Below are positions 43,476 to 52,012 of a DNA stretch of 64,000 nucleotides, piece after piece (position 1 is the first letter of the stretch; every line of letters starts with the position of its first letter). The position numbers and the translations under genes are program-made. The notes under the pieces were generated by a model. That model was not told the DNA's origin. It saw only the letters and a list, made by a program, of their open reading frames with translations, and did no database searches. The stretch is taken from NCBI RefSeq assembly GCF_030388665.1, contig NZ_CP128846.1, forward strand, positions 7,080,501 to 7,144,500, written 5' to 3'. The DNA comes from Streptomyces flavofungini (lineage in GTDB: Bacteria; Actinomycetota; Actinomycetes; Streptomycetales; Streptomycetaceae).

Positions 43476-44369
43476 ATGGAGGGCACGGTCGACGGCTTCA
43501 GCTACGGATTCGTCACGCCTGTGGTCGCCTATCTGATGGCCTGCCTGGGCGGCGCGCTCGGCCTGCGCTGCACCACGCGGTCACTGTTGGTCGCGCACTC
43601 CTGGCGGCCCGGCTGGCTCGCGCTCGGCTCGGCCGCCATCGGCTCGGGCATCTGGACGATGCACTTCATCGCGATGATGGGCTTCAGCGTCGAGGGGACC
43701 CCGATCCGCTACGACCGGGCGACGACCTTCGCGAGCCTGGCCGTCGCCATCGTCATGGTCGGCGTCGGGATCTTCATCGTCGGCTACCGCGGTGCCAGCG
43801 GAGCGGCGCTCTTCACCGGCGGCACCATCACAGGGCTCGGCATCGCCTCGATGCACTACCTGGGGATGGCCGGTATGCGTCTTGGCGGCAGGCTTCAGTA
43901 CAACACCCTGACCGTCGCCGCCTCCGTGGTGATCGCCGTCGTCGCCGCCATCGCCGCCCTCTGGGCCGCGGGTCAGGTCAGGGGCTTCCTGTGGAGCCTC
44001 GGCGCCAGCCTCGTCATGGGTCTCGCCGTCAGCGGCATGCACTACACCGGCATGGCCGCCGTCACCGTCCACCTGCACGGCCGCTCCACCGCGCCGCCCG
44101 GCGACTCGTCCCCCGAGATCCTCGCCCCCCTCATGGTCGGCCCCCTCGCCTTCCTGCTGCTCGCGGGCGTCATCGTGATGTTCGACCCGCTGATGATGCT
44201 GGGCAAGGCCGACCTGAAGGCCGCGGCGGCCCGCCCCGGCACCGCCTCCTACCCCGTGCCCCGCTCCGGCGACCGCCAGTTCGGCGGACACGTCAGCCGC
44301 CGGCCCGCCCCGCGCCCCAGCCGCAGGATCCGCCGCAGAACGGGGGCGCGGACACCGCAGAAGTGGTGA
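43476..44369 (+). CDS. MHYT-domain membrane sensor
   Basis: A 297-residue protein with about seven transmembrane helices and three MHYT units: [22 protein letters not shown] and [11 protein letters not shown]. The Met/His residues are proposed to bind copper and sense O2, CO or NO. No GGDEF, EAL or kinase domain is fused; instead the protein ends in a basic Arg/Pro-rich tail ([17 protein letters not shown]). ATG 43476 follows GGAAGGG; an upstream GTG at 43431 after GGAGG is a possible longer start. Confidence 0.88.
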   Translation: MEGTVDGFSYGFVTPVVAYLMACLGGALGLRCTTRSLLVAHSWRPGWLALGSAAIGSGIWTMHFIAMMGFSVEGTPIRYDRATTFASLAVAIVMVGVGIFIVGYRGASGAALFTGGTITGLGIASMHYLGMAGMRLGGRLQYNTLTVAASVVIAVVAAIAALWAAGQVRGFLWSLGASLVMGLAVSGMHYTGMAAVTVHLHGRSTAPPGDSSPEILAPLMVGPLAFLLLAGVIVMFDPLMMLGKADLKAAAARPGTASYPVPRSGDRQFGGHVSRRPAPRPSRRIRRRTGARTPQKW

Positions 44370-44380
44370 GCGCGGGGGCG

Positions 44381-44403
44381 TTGTCAGTGGGGGGTCGTAC
44401 GGT
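44381..44403 (+). promoter_or_regulatory. RecA-NDp/PafBC-type promoter of uvrB
   Basis: TTGTCAGTG (44381-44389), 8 bases (44390-44397), then TACGGT (44398-44403). The uvrB ATG at 44411 comes 7 bases after the -10 box, so the transcript would start at or next to the start codon. Same spacing as the ogt and uvrA promoters. Confidence 0.8.
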
Positions 44404-44410
44404 GGGTTCC

Positions 44411-46579
44411 ATGCGGCCCGTATCGAAGATCGAACGCACGGTGGCACCTTTCGAGGTCGTCAGCCCGTACCAGCCCAGTGGCGACCAGCCCACGGCCATC
44501 GCCGACCTGGAGAAGCGCATCCGCGCGGGCGAGAAGGACGTCGTCCTGCTCGGCGCCACCGGCACCGGCAAGTCGGCCACCACCGCGTGGATGATCGAGA
44601 AGCTCCAGCGCCCCACCCTCGTGATGGCGCCGAACAAGACCCTGGCCGCCCAGTTGGCCAACGAGTTCCGCGAGCTGCTGCCGAACAACGCCGTCGAGTA
44701 CTTCGTCTCGTACTACGACTACTACCAGCCCGAGGCCTACGTCCCCCAGTCGGACACGTACATCGAGAAGGACTCCTCGATCAACGAGGAGGTCGAGCGC
44801 CTGCGCCACTCCGCGACGAACTCCCTGCTCACCCGCCGCGACGTCATCGTGGTCGCCTCCGTCTCCTGCATCTACGGCCTCGGCACCCCGCAGGAGTACG
44901 TGGACCGGATGGTCCCGCTCAAGGTCGGCGACGAGATCGACCGCGACCAGCTCCTGCGCCGCTTCGTCGACATCCAGTACACCCGCAACGACCTCGCCTT
45001 CACCCGCGGCACCTTCCGGGTCCGCGGCGACACCATCGAGATCTTCCCGGTGTACGAGGAACTGGCCGTGCGCATCGAGATGTTCGGCGACGAGATCGAG
45101 GCGCTCTCCACCCTGCACCCGCTGACCGGCGAGGTCATCAGCGACGACGACCACCTGTACGTCTTCCCGGCGTCCCACTACGTGGCGGGCCCCGAGCGCA
45201 TGGAGAAGGCGATCAACGGCATCGAGAAGGAGCTCGCCGAGCGCCTCGCGGAGCTGGAGAAGCAGGGCAAGATGCTGGAGGCCCAGCGGCTGCGCATGCG
45301 CACGACGTACGACCTGGAGATGCTCCGCCAGATCGGCTCCTGCTCCGGCGTCGAGAACTACTCGATGCACTTCGACGACCGCGCCCCCGGCACCCCGCCG
45401 CACACCCTCCTCGACTACTTCCCGGACGACTTCCTGCTCGTCCTCGACGAGTCGCACGTCACGGTCCCGCAGATCGGCGCGATGTACGAGGGCGACGCCT
45501 CCCGCAAGCGCACCCTCGTGGACCACGGCTTCCGGCTGCCGTCCGCGCTCGACAACCGCCCGCTGAAGTGGGAGGAGTTCCAGCAGCGCATCGGCCAGAC
45601 CGTCTACCTGTCGGCGACCCCGGGGGCGTACGAGCTCTCCCGCTCCGACGGCACGGTGGAGCAGATCATCCGCCCCACCGGCCTCGTCGACCCCGAAGTC
45701 GTCGTCAAGCCCACCGAGGGCCAGATCGACGACCTGGTGCACGAGATCCGGGGGCGTACCGAGAAGGACGAGCGCGTCCTGGTCACCACGCTCACCAAGA
45801 AGATGGCCGAGGATCTCACCGACTACTTCCTGGAACTGGGCATCCAGGTCCGGTATCTCCACAGCGACGTCGACACCCTGCGCCGCGTCGAGCTCCTGCG
45901 CGAGCTGCGCGCCGGTGAGTACGACGTCCTGGTCGGCATCAACCTCCTCCGGGAGGGCCTTGACCTGCCCGAGGTCTCCCTGGTGGCGATCCTCGACGCC
46001 GACAAGGAGGGCTTCCTGCGCTCCGGCACGTCCCTGATCCAGACGATCGGCCGCGCGGCGCGCAACGTCTCGGGACAGGTCCACATGTACGCCGACAAGA
46101 TCACCCCGGCGATGGAGAAGGCCATCGAGGAGACCAACCGCCGCCGGGAGAAGCAGATCGCGTACAACAAGGAGAAGGGCATCGACCCGCAGCCCCTCCG
46201 CAAGAAGATCAACGACATCGTGTCGGCCATCGCGCGCGAAGAGGTCGACACCGAGCAACTCCTCGGCACCGACTACCGCAAGGCGAAGGACGGCAAGAAC
46301 GCCAAGGCTCCGGTCCCCTCGCTCGGCACCGCGGGCGGCGCGACAGCCGCCAAGGGCGCGAAGGCCGCGGCAGCGGGGAAGGCCCCCAAGGGCAAGGCCG
46401 GGCAGACGGTGCCCACGGACCGCCCCGCCGCCGAACTCGCCGAGCAGATCGAGGAGATGACCGCGCGGATGCGCGCCGCCGCCGCGGACCTGCAGTTCGA
46501 GATCGCGGCACGGCTGCGCGACGAGGTGTCGGAGATGAAGAAGGAACTGCGGCAGATGAAGGAGGCAGGCCAGGCATAG
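44411..46579 (+). CDS. uvrB: Excinuclease ABC subunit B
   Basis: A 722-residue helicase-like subunit of nucleotide excision repair; it verifies damage after loading by UvrA and recruits UvrC. Walker A is [11 protein letters not shown] near residue 48. [17 protein letters not shown] [20 protein letters not shown] is the beta-hairpin. [27 protein letters not shown] and [20 protein letters not shown] are helicase motifs. A UVR domain (about 669-718) binds UvrA/UvrC. Between them, residues about 623-668 are an Ala/Lys/Gly-rich linker ([19 protein letters not shown]). Confidence 0.97.
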   Translation: MRPVSKIERTVAPFEVVSPYQPSGDQPTAIADLEKRIRAGEKDVVLLGATGTGKSATTAWMIEKLQRPTLVMAPNKTLAAQLANEFRELLPNNAVEYFVSYYDYYQPEAYVPQSDTYIEKDSSINEEVERLRHSATNSLLTRRDVIVVASVSCIYGLGTPQEYVDRMVPLKVGDEIDRDQLLRRFVDIQYTRNDLAFTRGTFRVRGDTIEIFPVYEELAVRIEMFGDEIEALSTLHPLTGEVISDDDHLYVFPASHYVAGPERMEKAINGIEKELAERLAELEKQGKMLEAQRLRMRTTYDLEMLRQIGSCSGVENYSMHFDDRAPGTPPHTLLDYFPDDFLLVLDESHVTVPQIGAMYEGDASRKRTLVDHGFRLPSALDNRPLKWEEFQQRIGQTVYLSATPGAYELSRSDGTVEQIIRPTGLVDPEVVVKPTEGQIDDLVHEIRGRTEKDERVLVTTLTKKMAEDLTDYFLELGIQVRYLHSDVDTLRRVELLRELRAGEYDVLVGINLLREGLDLPEVSLVAILDADKEGFLRSGTSLIQTIGRAARNVSGQVHMYADKITPAMEKAIEETNRRREKQIAYNKEKGIDPQPLRKKINDIVSAIAREEVDTEQLLGTDYRKAKDGKNAKAPVPSLGTAGGATAAKGAKAAAAGKAPKGKAGQTVPTDRPAAELAEQIEEMTARMRAAAADLQFEIAARLRDEVSEMKKELRQMKEAGQA

Positions 46580-46583
46580 CGCA

Positions 46584-46595
46584 GTGTTGCAACAC
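46584..46595. promoter_or_regulatory. Perfect 12-base palindrome GTGTTGCAACAC
   Basis: Lies 4 bases after the uvrB stop codon and 109 bases before TerD. Its symmetry (six-base arms with no spacer) suggests a dimeric regulator site for the TerD gene rather than a terminator. Not a LexA (GAAC-N4-GTTC) pattern. Confidence 0.35.
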
Positions 46596-46650
46596 CGACA
46601 CAAAGTGCCCGGCAGGGTGCGGCGCGGTGGACAGGGCTGCATAGGGTGAT

Positions 46651-46678
46651 GGGCACCGCCCGCAACGGGCGGTTGCCC
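46651..46678. promoter_or_regulatory. Hairpin in the TerD leader
   Basis: GGGCACCGCCCG and CGGGCGGTTGCCC pair around a CAA loop with one bulged base, ending 26 bases before TerD. TAGGGT (46642-46647) just before it may be a -10 box, which would put the hairpin at the very 5' end of the mRNA; it could also end uvrB transcripts. Confidence 0.4.
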
Positions 46679-46704
46679 AGGGCAGTTCGAGAAGGGGACA
46701 GCGC

Positions 46705-47283
46705 GTGACGGTCAACATGACCAAGGGCCAGGCCATCAGCCTGCAGAAGGACGACGGGGGCGCTCTGACGTCGGTGCGCATGGGACTGGGCTGGCAGGCG
46801 GCCCCGCGGCGCGGACTGTTCGGCACGCGCACGCGGGAGATCGACCTCGACGCGTCGGCCGTCCTGTTCGCCGACAAGCAGCCCGTCGACGTGGTGTTCT
46901 TCCGCCACCTCGTCAGCGACGACGGCTCCGTGCGCCACACCGGCGACAACCTGGTCGGCGGCGTCGGTCAGGGCGGCGACGACGAGGCCATCCTCGTCGA
47001 CCTGCAGCGCGTCCCGGTCCACATCGACCAGATCGTCTTCACGGTGAACTCCTTCACCGGCCAGACCTTCCAGGAGGTGCAGAACGCGTTCTGCCGCCTG
47101 GTCGACGAGACCAACGGCCAGGAACTGGCCCGCTACACCCTCGACGGCGGCGGCCAGTACACCGCCCAGATCATGGCCAAGGTCAACCGCGCGGGCTCCG
47201 GCTGGCAGATGACGGCCCTCGGCAACCCCGCCAACGGCCGCACCTTCCAGGACCTGATGCCGGCGATCCTGCCGCACCTCTGA
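46705..47283 (+). CDS. TerD-family calcium-binding stress protein
   Basis: A 192-residue cytoplasmic protein of the TerD family: INMTKGQ-type VNMTKGQAISLQKDDGGALT, GLGWQA, DLDASAVLFADKQPVDVVFF, GDNLVGGVGQGGDDEAILVD and FTVNSFTGQTFQEVQNAFCR. The repeated Asp-rich loops bind Ca2+. TerD proteins act in tellurite and other envelope/oxidative stress responses and form complexes with TerB and TerC. It heads a block with the next TerD-fusion gene 116 bases downstream. Confidence 0.95.
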   Translation: MTVNMTKGQAISLQKDDGGALTSVRMGLGWQAAPRRGLFGTRTREIDLDASAVLFADKQPVDVVFFRHLVSDDGSVRHTGDNLVGGVGQGGDDEAILVDLQRVPVHIDQIVFTVNSFTGQTFQEVQNAFCRLVDETNGQELARYTLDGGGQYTAQIMAKVNRAGSGWQMTALGNPANGRTFQDLMPAILPHL

Positions 47284-47399
47284 GCACGCACCTCTCTGAG
47301 CACGCACCACCGAGCACTGCCTGACCGAGCACCACCGTCCAGACGGCAGTCCGCACGCAGGCCCGGTGAGGGGGCCGACACCAAGGGGGAACGAACGCG

Positions 47400-49400
47400 A
47401 TGACCGCCGAGCTGGTCAGGGGGCAGAACCACCCGGTTCCCAGCACCCGCCTAGAGATCCGGGTGTCGGCCGGAAAGCCGATCGTCGCCGGTGCCACCCT
47501 CTGCGACGACCACCGCAAGGTGCGCGGCACCTCCTGGGTCGCCCACCCCGGCGCCCCCACCCTGCCCGGCCTCGAAGTGTCCCGGCAGGCGGCCGCCGAC
47601 CACCGTCTGGCCGTCGACCTGGGCGCGCTGCCGGACGGCGCGCACCAGGTCAACGTGCTGCTCGCGCTGCCCGTCGGCGTCGGGGGCCCGGTCGCCTTCG
47701 GCGCCGTCGCCGCGCCCTTCGTGGCCGTCACCGGACTCGACGGCACCGAGATCGCCAGCTACACGATCACGGATCTGTCCGCCGAGTCGGCCGTCGTCGC
47801 CCTGGAGCTGTATCGCAAGCAGGACATCTGGAAGGTCCGCGCCGTCGGCCAGGGCTACGCGGGCGGCCTCGCCGACATGCTCGCCGACCAGGGCCTGCCC
47901 GAGGCCCAGGAGCTGGCGACCGCCATCAACGACGCGGTGGCGCGCGGCCTCGCCCGCTCGGTGGCCGCGCCCCCGCCCCGTCCCGCGGACGAGACCCGCG
48001 TGCGCGCCGCGGCCCAGGGCCACACGAGCCCCGGACGACAGCCGTCCGCGCCCGCCCCGGGACCCGACGCCGCGCCCCAGCCCGTCACCCCCACGCCCGC
48101 GTCCGGCGACGGCGGCCGGCCCCCGCACCCCGTCGCCCCCGCGTCCGGCGACGCCGCCCCGCCCGCGCAGCCCGGCGACGGCGGCCCCGTGAACTACACC
48201 CACCCGCGCCGCCAGACCAGCGCGCCCCCGCCGCCCCCGCCCACCGCGCAGCCCGCCGCCCCCGGACAGCCCGCCCGCCCCGTCGCGGGCGACGCCACCG
48301 GCTGGTCCATGGAGGAGCGGCTCTACAACCAGGTGTGGGGCATGTTCGAGGATCTGGCCCGCTCCGCCGCGGCGTACCGCAGCGCGGTGGACTTCGCCGA
48401 CTCCCGCATGGAGCGGGAGCTGGACGAGGTCCTCTCCGACCCGCGCAGCCGCATCGGTAACACCGGCGACGTCGCGCGGGAGGCCGCCCGCGCCCGCCAC
48501 GGCGACCTCGTCGACCAGGCGCGGGCGGCCCTCGACCGGGACCTGGCCCAGCTCGCCGCCGAGGCTGAGGTCGTCGAGCCCGCCCTGCCGCCCGCGTTCG
48601 CCGACTGGTCGAGCCCGATCTGGCAGGGCTATCGCGTGCCCATGGAGATCCCCATGGCCCTGCGCCTCGGCGGCTTGCACCTGCCCGAGCGCCCCGACCT
48701 GCGCATCCCCATGCTGGTGCGGCTGCCCCTGGAGCGCGGCCTGTGGATCGACAGCGGCCGCTCCGGCGCGGACTCCCTCGCGGACGCCGACCAACTGCGC
48801 CGCCTCGCCCTGGACAGCGCCGTCGCGCACGCCGCGCGGCTGCTCGCCTCGTATCCGCCCGGCGCCTTCACCGTGCACGTCATCGACGCCGCGGGCAGCG
48901 GCACGAGCGCGTTCGCCCCGCTGGTGAACGCCGGGGTCCTGGACGAGCCGCCCGCGACCGGCGCCGCGGGCGCCGCCGCCGTGCTCACCCGCCTCACCCA
49001 GCGCGTGGACCTCGTCCAGATGGCGGTCCGCGGCGGCATGGCCGACGCCCTGCCGCAGGACCTGGACACCGGCGAGCACCTGCTGATCGTCAACGACTTC
49101 CCGCACGGCTTCGACGACCGCGCCGTGACCCGGCTGCGCTACCTCGCGGACGAGGGCCCCGCCGTCGGCGTGCACCTGATGATGGTCGCCGACCGCGAGG
49201 ACGCCGCGGAGTACGGCCCGCTCCTCGACCCGCTGTGGCGGGCCCTGCTGCGCCTCACACCGGTGCCCGAGGACCACCTCGCGGACCCGTGGGTGGGTCA
49301 CGCGTGGACGTTCGAGCCCTCGCTCGCCCCGCCCGGCAGCCAGGTCCTCAGCCACGTCCTCGACCGCGTGGGCGTGGCCCGCCGCACCGGGAGCCGCTGA
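47400..49400 (+). CDS. TerD domain fused to a degenerate FtsK-like ATPase domain
   Basis: A 666-residue protein. Residues 1-185 are a TerD-like domain (LVRGQNHPVPSTRLEIRVSA, LPDGAHQVNVLLALPVGVGG, IASYTITDLSAESAVVALEL). Residues about 190-300 are a Pro/Ala-rich linker. The C-terminal part (about 300-666) begins with a helical coil (MEERLYNQVWGMFEDLARSA) and continues IPMLVRLPLERGLWID, FTVHVIDAAGSGTSAFAPLV and LLIVNDFPHGFDDRAVTRLR, a layout I recognise from FtsK/HerA-like ATPases of Ter systems. I see no Walker A GxxxxGKT, so ATP hydrolysis is doubtful. Confidence 0.8.
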   Translation: MTAELVRGQNHPVPSTRLEIRVSAGKPIVAGATLCDDHRKVRGTSWVAHPGAPTLPGLEVSRQAAADHRLAVDLGALPDGAHQVNVLLALPVGVGGPVAFGAVAAPFVAVTGLDGTEIASYTITDLSAESAVVALELYRKQDIWKVRAVGQGYAGGLADMLADQGLPEAQELATAINDAVARGLARSVAAPPPRPADETRVRAAAQGHTSPGRQPSAPAPGPDAAPQPVTPTPASGDGGRPPHPVAPASGDAAPPAQPGDGGPVNYTHPRRQTSAPPPPPPTAQPAAPGQPARPVAGDATGWSMEERLYNQVWGMFEDLARSAAAYRSAVDFADSRMERELDEVLSDPRSRIGNTGDVAREAARARHGDLVDQARAALDRDLAQLAAEAEVVEPALPPAFADWSSPIWQGYRVPMEIPMALRLGGLHLPERPDLRIPMLVRLPLERGLWIDSGRSGADSLADADQLRRLALDSAVAHAARLLASYPPGAFTVHVIDAAGSGTSAFAPLVNAGVLDEPPATGAAGAAAVLTRLTQRVDLVQMAVRGGMADALPQDLDTGEHLLIVNDFPHGFDDRAVTRLRYLADEGPAVGVHLMMVADREDAAEYGPLLDPLWRALLRLTPVPEDHLADPWVGHAWTFEPSLAPPGSQVLSHVLDRVGVARRTGSR

Positions 49401-49480
49401 GCCGCCATGTCGACCTGGAGACTGTCAGATGCCCAAGCACCCTCCTGAGCTGGCCATTTGGTGCTACTTTGCCTCTCCCT

Positions 49481-49509
49481 TTACCTAACCTTGGTCTTTC
49501 GCGTACCCT
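49481..49509 (+). promoter_or_regulatory. Putative promoter of the terC leader
   Basis: TTACCT (49481-49486), 17 bases, TACCCT (49504-49509). The predicted start point, about 7 bases on, coincides with the first base of the riboswitch P1 stem at 49518. The agreement of spacing and position is the main support; the -35 is weak. Confidence 0.4.
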
Positions 49510-49517
49510 TCTCGGTG

Positions 49518-49625
49518 CGGAGGGGAGTACTCCCAGACGCGACGTGCCCGTCAATACGGACCGCCATCGGTCCCGGGGCGTCGGACCGGGGCGCACGGAC
49601 AGCGCCCGGGTGGAAGAGACCTCCG
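49518..49625 (+). promoter_or_regulatory. yybP-ykoY (manganese) riboswitch candidate
   Basis: CGGAGG (49518-49523) pairs with CCTCCG (49620-49625) to close a 108-base domain directly upstream of terC. Inside, GGGGAGTACTCCC follows the 5' strand, CGTCAATACGGACC lies in the middle, and GGAAGAGACC comes just before the 3' strand. These match the conserved words of the yybP-ykoY family (GGGGAGUA, GUCAACA-like, AAGACC). That family senses Mn2+ and controls exporters including TerC-family proteins. About 44 bases separate it from the GTG of terC. Confidence 0.85.
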
Positions 49626-49669
49626 GCAGCGACGACGCTGATCAGTAGCCGTACGACGCCGGAGGCGCA

Positions 49670-50689
49670 GTGGACGTTTCTATGACCCTGTGGGTGACGA
49701 CCGTTCTCGGTCTGTGTGCCCTGATCGCGGTCGACTTCTTCATCGGGCGCAAGCCCCATGACGTGTCGATCAAGGAAGCCGGAATCTGGACGGTCGTCTG
49801 GATCGTCCTCGCGGTGATCTTCGGACTCGGCCTGCTGATCGCCGGCGAGAGCCAGGCGTCCGGCGAGTTCTTCGCGGGCTTCATCACCGAGAAGTCGCTC
49901 TCCGTCGACAACCTCTTCGTCTTCATCCTGATCATGGCGAAGTTCTCGGTGCCGACCCATCTCCAGCAGCGCGTGCTGCTGTTCGGTGTGCTGATCGCCC
50001 TGGTCCTGCGAGCGATCTTCATCGCCGCCGGCGCCGCGGTCATCGCCAACTTCTCCTGGGTCTTCTACATCTTCGGCGCGTTCCTGATCTACACCGCCTG
50101 GAAGCTCATCCAGGAGGCGCGGGCCGACGAGGAGGAAGAGGACTGGGAGGAGAACCGTCTCCTGAAGTCCATCGAGAAGAAGTTCGGCGTCTCCGACCGG
50201 TACGAGGGCACGAAGCTCTTCGTCCGGAAGAACGGCAAGAAGATCATGACGCCCCTCATGGTCGTCATGCTCGCCATCGGCACCACCGACGTGCTGTTCG
50301 CCATGGACTCCATCCCGGCGATCTTCGGCCTCACCCAGGACCCGTACATCGTCTTCACCGCCAACGCCTTCGCCCTGATGGGTCTGCGGCAGCTGTACTT
50401 CCTCATCGGCGGACTGCTCAGGAAGCTGGTCCACCTGAGCTACGGCCTGTCGGTGATCCTCGGCTTCATCGGCGTGAAGCTCGTCCTGCACGCCCTGCAC
50501 GAGAACGGCGTGCACGTCCCCGAGATCTCCATCCCGGTCTCGCTCGGCGTCATCTGCGGTGTCCTCATCATCACGACGATCACCAGCCTCATGGCCTCCA
50601 AGAAGCAGGCGGAGCGCGAGGCGGCCGAGGCCGGCAGCGACGGCCCGTCCGGCAAGGACGACGTCCAGAAGGACAGCGTCGAGGCGTGA
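49670..50689 (+). CDS. TerC-family membrane protein, probable Mn2+ exporter
   Basis: A 339-residue integral membrane protein with about nine helices. FFIGRKPHDVSIKEAGIWTV, then ITEKSLSVDNLFVFILIMAK with the acidic residues of the transport path, FHLQQRVLLFG-like LQQRVLLFGVLIALVLRAIF and IGTTDVLFAMDSIPAIFGLT are TerC signatures. TerC proteins in other bacteria export Mn2+ or metallate secreted enzymes. GTG 49670 follows GGAGGCGCA. The riboswitch upstream fits a metal-exporter role. Confidence 0.93.
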   Translation: MDVSMTLWVTTVLGLCALIAVDFFIGRKPHDVSIKEAGIWTVVWIVLAVIFGLGLLIAGESQASGEFFAGFITEKSLSVDNLFVFILIMAKFSVPTHLQQRVLLFGVLIALVLRAIFIAAGAAVIANFSWVFYIFGAFLIYTAWKLIQEARADEEEEDWEENRLLKSIEKKFGVSDRYEGTKLFVRKNGKKIMTPLMVVMLAIGTTDVLFAMDSIPAIFGLTQDPYIVFTANAFALMGLRQLYFLIGGLLRKLVHLSYGLSVILGFIGVKLVLHALHENGVHVPEISIPVSLGVICGVLIITTITSLMASKKQAEREAAEAGSDGPSGKDDVQKDSVEA

Positions 50690-50786
50690 CGGCGACGTGA
50701 ACACGCGCTACGCGGAGTCGACTCGAAGGCGCCGCCGGTGACAACCGGCGCGGACCGGCGGGTACCGGCTGTGTGAGCACCACCCC

Positions 50787-50823
50787 GGAAGCGGTGCACG
50801 GTCGTCGACCGTGCACCGCTTCC
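50787..50823. promoter_or_regulatory. Perfect 18-bp hairpin upstream of the Ca2+/H+ antiporter
   Basis: GGAAGCGGTGCACGGTCG (50787-50804) is followed after one T by its perfect reverse complement (50806-50823). It ends 15 bases before the ATG of the antiporter gene and 98 bases after the stop of terC. It has no T-run after it. It may be a terC terminator, a leader RNA structure or an operator. Confidence 0.6.
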
Positions 50824-50838
50824 GCATGAAAGGAACCT

Positions 50839-51981
50839 ATGAAGTCGCGGCCCTCCCGTGAGCGGGGCAGCATCGAAAACATGATCCTTGAGCTCCGGGC
50901 CCTCGCCGCACGGTGGACCACCGCCGTGCCCGTGCTCGGAATCGTTCTCCTCGCCCTCACCTGGGGGCGCGACCTGCCGGGCGCGGTCGTCGCCCTGGTG
51001 ACGGCGGTACTCGCCGGGGCGGTGCTCGCCGCGGTCCACCACGCCGAGGTCATCGCGCACCGCGTCGGCGAACCCTTCGGCTCCCTCGTCCTGGCCGTCG
51101 CGGTCACCATCATCGAGGTCGCCCTCATCGTCACCCTCATGGCCGACGGCGGCGACAAGAGCTCCACGCTGGCCCGCGACACGGTCTTCGCCGCCGTGAT
51201 GATCACCTGCAACGGCATACTCGGCCTCTGCCTGCTGACCGGCGCCCTGCGCCACCGCGTCGCCGTCTTCAACTCCGAGGGCACCGGCGCCGCGCTCGCG
51301 ACCGTCGCCACCCTGGCCACGCTCAGCCTGGTCCTGCCGACCTTCACGACCTCCAAGCCGGGACCGGAGTTCTCCACGGCGCAGCTCACGTTCGCCGCCC
51401 TGTCGTCCATCGTCCTGTACGGCCTGTTCGTCGCCACGCAGACCGTCCGGCACCGCGACTACTTCCTGCCGGTCACCAAGGAGGGCGAGGTCGTCGACGA
51501 GGACGTCCACGCCGAGGGCCCCTCCGCCCGCACCGCACTGATCAGCCTCGGTCTGCTCGCGCTCGCCCTCATCGGGGTCGTCGGGCTCGCCAAGGGAGTG
51601 TCGCCCACCATCGAGTCGGGCGTCGAGTCGGCCGGTCTGCCGCACGCCGTCGTCGGCGTGATCATCGCGCTGCTCGTGCTGCTCCCGGAGACCATCGCGG
51701 CCGTGCGCGCGGCCCGCCGCAACCGCGTCCAGACCAGCCTGAACCTGGCTCTGGGCTCGGCGATGGCCAGCATCGGCCTGACCATCCCCGCCGTCGCCAT
51801 CGCCTCCGTGTGGCTGTCCGGGCCGCTCGTGCTCGGCCTCAGCTCGACCCACATGGTGCTGCTCGTGCTCACCGTCCTCGTCGGCACCCTCACGGTCGTG
51901 CCCGGCCGCGCCACGCCCCTCCAGGGCGGCGTGCACCTGGTGCTGTTCGCGGCGTACCTGGAGCTCGCGGTCAATCCCTGA
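50839..51981 (+). CDS. Ca2+/H+ antiporter-like protein (ChaA family)
   Basis: A 380-residue membrane protein with about 11 helices and two homologous halves. GEPFGSLVLAVAVTIIEVAL and LPHAVVGVIIALLVLLPETI carry the conserved acidic residues of the CaCA alpha-repeats (E in TIIEVALIVTLM and LLPETIAAVRAA). Such antiporters expel Ca2+ or Na+ against protons. ATG 50839 follows AAAGGAACCT; ATG 50881 is an in-frame alternative. Its place after terC makes a metal-homeostasis set with the Ca-binding TerD proteins. Confidence 0.9.
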   Translation: MKSRPSRERGSIENMILELRALAARWTTAVPVLGIVLLALTWGRDLPGAVVALVTAVLAGAVLAAVHHAEVIAHRVGEPFGSLVLAVAVTIIEVALIVTLMADGGDKSSTLARDTVFAAVMITCNGILGLCLLTGALRHRVAVFNSEGTGAALATVATLATLSLVLPTFTTSKPGPEFSTAQLTFAALSSIVLYGLFVATQTVRHRDYFLPVTKEGEVVDEDVHAEGPSARTALISLGLLALALIGVVGLAKGVSPTIESGVESAGLPHAVVGVIIALLVLLPETIAAVRAARRNRVQTSLNLALGSAMASIGLTIPAVAIASVWLSGPLVLGLSSTHMVLLVLTVLVGTLTVVPGRATPLQGGVHLVLFAAYLELAVNP

Positions 51982-52012
51982 CACGCGGGAGCGGCCGGCG
52001 CCGGTCCGGGGG

